From contig NZ_JBIJDC010000079.1 in assembly GCF_044344315.1 (NCBI RefSeq), positions 1-21,449 of the forward strand: a DNA stretch of 21,449 nucleotides, given 5' to 3'. The translations under genes and the position numbers were made by a program. The stretch is from Zoogloea sp044344315 (lineage in GTDB: Bacteria > Pseudomonadota > Gammaproteobacteria > Burkholderiales > Rhodocyclaceae). Under the pieces are notes generated by a model. The model worked only from the letters and a program-made list of their open reading frames with translations. It made no database searches and was not told the origin of the DNA. Positions 18,436-21,449 of the stretch are shown in pieces (the stretch's first letter is position 1; each line of letters opens with the position of its first letter).

Positions 18436-18488
18436 AGTTTAGTGCAAAGCCGGCGTTTTGTTAAACACTTTTTTAATTAGTGTTTAAC
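18436..18488 (-). promoter_or_regulatory. Promoter of the amidohydrolase operon with overlapping palindrome
   Basis: On the minus strand TTAACA (18459-18464, five of six matches to consensus) and TAAACT (18436-18441) are separated by exactly 17 bases, a good sigma70 promoter 57 bases before the amidohydrolase ATG. A perfect inverted repeat, GTTAAACAC-N11-GTGTTTAAC (18460-18488), overlaps this -35. It looks like an operator for a TetR- or GntR-like repressor, or an activator site next to the -35. The 133-base gap to the P450 gene is AT-rich compared with its surroundings. A terminator reading is unlikely, as no T-run follows on the minus strand. Confidence 0.6.
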
Positions 18489-18512
18489 TTTAAACGAGAG
18501 CCTTTCCATGAA

Positions 18513-19787
18513 TCAGTCCCAGATCACCGGCACCGAGTGCGGGCCACGCAGTTGCGCGCCGGTGATGCGCGGCTTGGGCTGATCGGGGTCGAGGCGGAGG
18601 TTGGGGAGCAGGTCAAGCACCGCGTTGAGGGCCACCTGCAGCTCGGTCTTGGCGATGAACTGGCCGATGCACATGTGCGGCCCGAAGCCGAAGCCGAAGG
18701 ACGGCTTGACCTTGCGGTCGATGTCGAATTCCTCGCTGTTGTCGAAGACGTCTTCATCCCGGTTGGCAGAGGTGACGATGCACTGGACCATCGCCCCCTT
18801 CGGGATCTGCATGCCGGCCAGCTCCAGGTCCTGGGCCGCCTGGCGCACCTTGAAGGTCGCCACCGGCTCCAGGCGAATCGCCTCATCGATGGCCTTGGGC
18901 ACCAGGGAGCGGTCCTTGCGCACGCGGTCGAGCACGTCCGGGCGTTCCAGCAGCAACACCATCAGCGAGCCGAAGGTACGCGTGGTGGTCTCACCGGCCG
19001 CCGGCAGCAAGGACCGCACGAAGGTGGTGATCTCGTGATCGTCCAGCGAGCGGCCTTCGTAGGTGGCACGGATCAAGCGGCTGATCAGATCGTTGCCTTC
19101 GGCGCCGTTCCGGCGCACCTCGACAACGGCTTCCTTCACCGCGTCGTAGAGGCACTGGGCCGCTTCCATCGCAGCCTTGCGGGCCGCGGCCGCTTTCTCC
19201 GGATCGACCTGCGGACCAGCCAGGATGGCCAGCGCCCAGGCGGCGTACTGCTCGACCTTTTCCGGCTGGTCATCGGGGAAACCGATCAGCGCGTAAATCA
19301 GGCGAATCGGGAAGTGCAGACCGAAATCCATCAGGTCAGCCTTGTGCTGGGGCACCAGCGGCTTCAGGTATTCGTTGCGGACAATCGGGTCCATCTTGCT
19401 GTCACGCCAGGTGTTCACCACATCGGGCATGAAGATGGGCTGCAGCAGCGCGCGAGCACGACGATGGGCCTCGCCATCCATGCCGGTCAGGATCAGGCCG
19501 TCGAAGAAGGCCCCGAGGCCCTCGGCGATGAAACCGCTGGTGTAGTTGGTGGCGTCCCGCAGCACCGCCATCACGTCCTTGTGCTTGAACACGGTGAAGG
19601 TCTTGCGCTCGGCATCGTAGCGGGCGATGTTCGGCACGCCGATCTTGCTCATGAAGTCTTCGGCGATGATCGGCGAGTTCTTGCGCATCTCCCGATAGAT
19701 CGGGTAAAGATCCACATCGTTGCCGCCATAGTTGTTGGCGACGCCTGCAAAAGCGCGCTCCAGCGCTGATTCTGTCTTGTCGTTCAT
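18513..19787 (-). CDS. Cytochrome P450
   Basis: The 424-residue soluble bacterial P450 has all the fold landmarks. The I-helix oxygen-activation motif is AGETTT with acid-alcohol pair E266-T267, the ExxR is at E302-R305, and the heme loop FGFGFGPHMCIG has the thiolate ligand C373. No signal peptide or membrane anchor is visible. A hydroxylation of a hydrophobic substrate is the expected reaction, using O2 and two electrons. GGAGGAGA precedes the ATG. It follows the CDGSH gene by 41 bases and is the last gene of its cluster before the amidohydrolase promoter. The window has no classical ferredoxin or ferredoxin reductase gene, so the electron donor is open. The family resembles the steroid- and terpenoid-active bacterial P450s but no CYP number can be assigned here. 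Confidence 0.95.
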   Translation of the reverse strand: MNDKTESALERAFAGVANNYGGNDVDLYPIYREMRKNSPIIAEDFMSKIGVPNIARYDAERKTFTVFKHKDVMAVLRDATNYTSGFIAEGLGAFFDGLILTGMDGEAHRRARALLQPIFMPDVVNTWRDSKMDPIVRNEYLKPLVPQHKADLMDFGLHFPIRLIYALIGFPDDQPEKVEQYAAWALAILAGPQVDPEKAAAARKAAMEAAQCLYDAVKEAVVEVRRNGAEGNDLISRLIRATYEGRSLDDHEITTFVRSLLPAAGETTTRTFGSLMVLLLERPDVLDRVRKDRSLVPKAIDEAIRLEPVATFKVRQAAQDLELAGMQIPKGAMVQCIVTSANRDEDVFDNSEEFDIDRKVKPSFGFGFGPHMCIGQFIAKTELQVALNAVLDLLPNLRLDPDQPKPRITGAQLRGPHSVPVIWD

Positions 19788-19828
19788 TTCTGCTCTCCTC
19801 CGGTGTTGTTACTGACGGCCGATCGCTC

Positions 19829-20035
19829 TCAGGCGTCTGCCGTAGCGGACTCGTCCTTGAAACCGATGCGGGTATGGGCACCGTCGCAAAACGGCTTTTT
19901 GGCCGATGCGCCGCAGCGACACAGAAAGACCGCCGCACCCTGCACCGGAAGCACTGCACCGTCCTGCACCAGTGCGATGGCACCGTCGACCTTCAGAGGG
20001 CCGTTCTTCAAAACCGAAACCTTCACGTCCGACAT
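19829..20035 (-). CDS. CDGSH-type [2Fe-2S] iron-sulfur protein
   Basis: The 68-residue protein has one CDGSH domain: LCRCGASAKKPFCDGAH gives the unusual three-cysteine, one-histidine ligand set C39, C41, C50 and H54. Proteins of this family carry a redox-active, acid-labile [2Fe-2S] cluster and act in electron or cluster transfer. The N-terminal half (KVSVLKNGPLKVDGAIALVQ) resembles other short bacterial members. AGGAG precedes the ATG. It lies 29 bases after the glutathione peroxidase gene and 41 before the P450 gene, so it is probably co-transcribed with both. A role as electron carrier to the P450 is possible but not shown by the sequence. Confidence 0.93.
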   Translation of the reverse strand: MSDVKVSVLKNGPLKVDGAIALVQDGAVLPVQGAAVFLCRCGASAKKPFCDGAHTRIGFKDESATADA

Positions 20036-20064
20036 GCTTTCTCTCCTCTTTGAATAGCGATGAC

Positions 20065-20607
20065 TCAGCCCAGCGCAGCCTCGATGGCTGCGACCAGGGC
20101 CGGGTGATCCGGCGCCACATCGGGGGCGAAACGGCCTGCGACCGTGCCATCACGTCCGATCAGAAACTTCTCGAAATTCCACATCACATCGCTGTCCCGG
20201 GCCGGTAGCAGGCCGTGTTCGGTGAGCACTTGACGCAGGTGCGCATCGCCGGACAAGGTGGCCACCGGCCGAGCGGTGATCAAGGCGTCGTAAAGGGGGT
20301 GACGCTGGCTGTTGATGCCCAGCTTGGCGAACAACGGAAAGCTCACCTGAAAGCGGCTCTCGCAGAAGGTCTGAATCTCCGCTTCGCTGCCCGCCTCTTG
20401 GGAACCAAAGTCGTTGCAGGGGAAGCCAAGCACTACCAAGCCCTGCTCCCGGTACTTCTGATACAGCGCTTCAAGGCCAGCGTACTGAGGCGTGAGCCCG
20501 CAAGCCGAGGCCACGTTGACAATCAGCAACACCTTGCCTTGGTAGTTGCCGAGAGTGGACGGGCTACCGTCGATACGGTCCACCGGAATTTCGTAAATGC
20601 TGCTCAT
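20065..20607 (-). CDS. Glutathione peroxidase family (thiol peroxidase)
   Basis: The 180-residue protein reduces hydrogen peroxide or lipid hydroperoxides. The peroxidatic cysteine C36 is in NVASACGLT, followed by FPCNDFGSQEAG with C64 (possible resolving cysteine) and Q70. WNFEKFL supplies W143 and N144, so the catalytic tetrad Cys-Gln-Trp-Asn is present. It is a cysteine, not selenocysteine, enzyme, and most such bacterial proteins use thioredoxin. I place the start at the ATG at 20607, whose ATGA overlaps the stop of the upstream AhpD-like gene and is preceded by GAGGAGAACC. Longer in-frame extensions up to 20715 run into that gene. Its neighbours are CDGSH and P450 genes. Confidence 0.93.
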   Translation of the reverse strand: MSSIYEIPVDRIDGSPSTLGNYQGKVLLIVNVASACGLTPQYAGLEALYQKYREQGLVVLGFPCNDFGSQEAGSEAEIQTFCESRFQVSFPLFAKLGINSQRHPLYDALITARPVATLSGDAHLRQVLTEHGLLPARDSDVMWNFEKFLIGRDGTVAGRFAPDVAPDHPALVAAIEAALG

Positions 20608-21122
20608 GCCAGGTTCTCCTCGTAGGCTTGCTGCACGTAGGTCATGCGGCCACCGGCCAGCATCAACGCGCAGAACAGGTTCAACTCGACGATCTGGGGC
20701 GTAGAGAACCAGCACGCCAGATCGGCATAGATGCGGTCGTCAATGGACAAGTAGTCACCAGCGAAAAGCTCGGCATAACGCAGCGCGCTGCGCTCGGGAC
20801 CGGAGAAGTGCTCGCTGTCTGTCGCCAGACACGCAATGTCGGCTTCGGTGACTGAATCGTCTTTACGGGCAAGCTGGCAGGCCCGGCAGGTGGTGATGGA
20901 CGCGATCTTCAGGCGAACCAGCTCCTTCAGCCGGCCGTCCAGCACCCCGTTCAGATGCATTTCCTCAAGGGCTGCCAGCCAGGCCTCGGCAACCTTCGGA
21001 CGGTGGGCCCATACCTGTACCGGCAGGCTCGAACTCAGCATCCGGCTGGCACGGCCGCGAACCAGCGCCTCGGCGAGCGAGGCAGGAAGGGCATCAAGCG
21101 GAACGGGATCAATACGGGACAT
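20604..21122 (-). CDS. Carboxymuconolactone decarboxylase / AhpD-like protein
   Basis: The 172-residue all-helical protein has the AhpD-like core: GRLKELVRLKIASITTCRAC around residues 63-82, with E67, C79 and C82. Redox-active AhpD proteins have CxxCxxxH. Here the histidine position is R86 (CRACQLAR), so the usual proton relay is changed. The C-terminal part FSTPQIVELNLFCALMLAGGRM is typical of the family. Such proteins act as peroxidase reductants or as decarboxylase-like enzymes, and many are uncharacterised. AGGAGAG precedes the ATG. It is 27 bases after the thiolase gene and overlaps the glutathione peroxidase gene by four bases, which suggests it works with that peroxidase or in the same pathway. 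Confidence 0.85.
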   Translation of the reverse strand: MSRIDPVPLDALPASLAEALVRGRASRMLSSSLPVQVWAHRPKVAEAWLAALEEMHLNGVLDGRLKELVRLKIASITTCRACQLARKDDSVTEADIACLATDSEHFSGPERSALRYAELFAGDYLSIDDRIYADLACWFSTPQIVELNLFCALMLAGGRMTYVQQAYEENLA

Positions 21123-21149
21123 GCTCTCTCCTGCCGGTCGCTGCTTGTT

Positions 21150-21449
21150 TCACAAGCGCTCGATGATCGTTGCCGTGCCCATCCCGCCCGCACAGCAAAT
21201 CGCCTGCAGCCCGTAACGGCCACCCCGACGCGCCAGCTCGTGCAGCAGCGACGTCATGATCCGTGCCCCGCTGGCCCCCAGCGGATGACCCAGCGCTATC
21301 GCCCCGCCATTCACGTTGAGCCTCTCCAGATCCGCCCCCAGCTCCTGCTGCCACATCAGCGGCACCGGGGCGAAGGCTTCGTTCACTTCGTACAGGTCGA
21401 TGTCCGCCAGACTCAGCCCGGCCTGCGCCAGCACCCGGCGGGTGGCCGC
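21150..21449 (-). CDS. Thiolase (acetyl-CoA C-acyltransferase), C-terminal part
   Basis: The frame is open to the window edge, so the N-terminal three quarters (with the acylated cysteine) lie beyond it. The visible 99 residues hold the thiolase C-terminal signatures: DLYEVNEAFAPVPL, then NVNGGAIALGHPLGASGAR with the catalytic histidine of GHPLG, and CCAGGMGTATIIE with the second catalytic cysteine. The enzyme cleaves 3-ketoacyl-CoA with CoA in degradation, or condenses in the reverse direction. As part of this gene cluster a degradative role is likely. It is the most upstream gene of the cluster seen here; its promoter is not in the window. Confidence 0.93.
   Translation of the reverse strand, partial: AATRRVLAQAGLSLADIDLYEVNEAFAPVPLMWQQELGADLERLNVNGGAIALGHPLGASGARIMTSLLHELARRGGRYGLQAICCAGGMGTATIIERL

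Noticed and set aside
18460..18488. Reading the palindrome as a terminator for the P450 cluster
   Set aside because: On the minus strand the stem is followed by AAAACG rather than a T-run, and the stem is AT-rich and would be weak.
17195..19769. Long plus-strand open frames (17195-18418 and 18480-19769) antisense to the amidohydrolase and P450 genes
   Set aside because: The minus-strand products have intact active-site motifs and ribosome binding sites; the plus-strand frames have neither.
20608..20715. Longer start for the glutathione peroxidase
   Set aside because: The extension lies inside the AhpD-like gene; the ATGA-overlap start at 20607 with its ribosome binding site gives a normal N-terminus.

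Overview
The window is high-GC proteobacterial DNA. Gene content and protein style (ETF pair, fused indolepyruvate oxidoreductase, acetoacetyl-CoA synthetase, paired acyl-CoA dehydrogenases, bacteriohemerythrin, chemoreceptor) suggest a betaproteobacterium of the Rhodocyclales type (Azoarcus, Thauera or Zoogloea-like). That placement is inferred from family resemblance only. Coding density is very high: no gene-free stretch exceeds 300 bases and most genes are on the minus strand. I saw no tRNA, rRNA, insertion sequence, CRISPR array or phage gene.

Layout. (1) 2-1374: the 3' part of an MFS exporter on the plus strand, meeting tail to tail a small unknown minus-strand gene that has its own regulatory-looking upstream region. 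(2) 1495-8915, minus strand: fused indolepyruvate:ferredoxin oxidoreductase, then acetoacetyl-CoA synthetase, etfB and etfA, closed by a strong intrinsic terminator. A LysR regulator (9014-9925, plus) is divergent from it, and the shared promoter carries a LysR-type dyad. (3) 9926-12759, minus strand: a chemoreceptor, folE and a bacteriohemerythrin, closely spaced. (4) 12782-18379, minus strand: an amidohydrolase-family protein, two adjacent acyl-CoA dehydrogenase subunits, a crotonase-fold protein and a third acyl-CoA dehydrogenase, ended by an intrinsic terminator. A promoter with an overlapping palindrome precedes the amidohydrolase gene. (5) 18513-21449, minus strand: a thiolase (running off the window), an AhpD-like protein, a glutathione peroxidase, a CDGSH iron-sulfur protein and a cytochrome P450.

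How they may work together. Blocks 4 and 5 look like one catabolic island for a hydrophobic, probably cyclic or branched carboxylic compound. The P450 would hydroxylate it, the acyl-CoA dehydrogenases, crotonase and thiolase would run beta-oxidation-like steps, and the ETF of block 2 could accept their electrons. The neighbouring acyl-CoA dehydrogenases, one with a catalytic glutamate candidate and one without, resemble the alpha2-beta2 enzymes known from steroid side-chain degradation. The substrate cannot be read from the sequence. Block 2 looks like 2-oxoacid (aromatic amino acid-type) and acetoacetate use feeding acyl-CoA units into central metabolism.

The most interesting points are the P450-CDGSH-peroxidase gene group without a classical ferredoxin or reductase, the two palindromic operator candidates at 8952-8967 and 18460-18488, the degenerate acyl-CoA dehydrogenase partner, and the crotonase with an altered active site.
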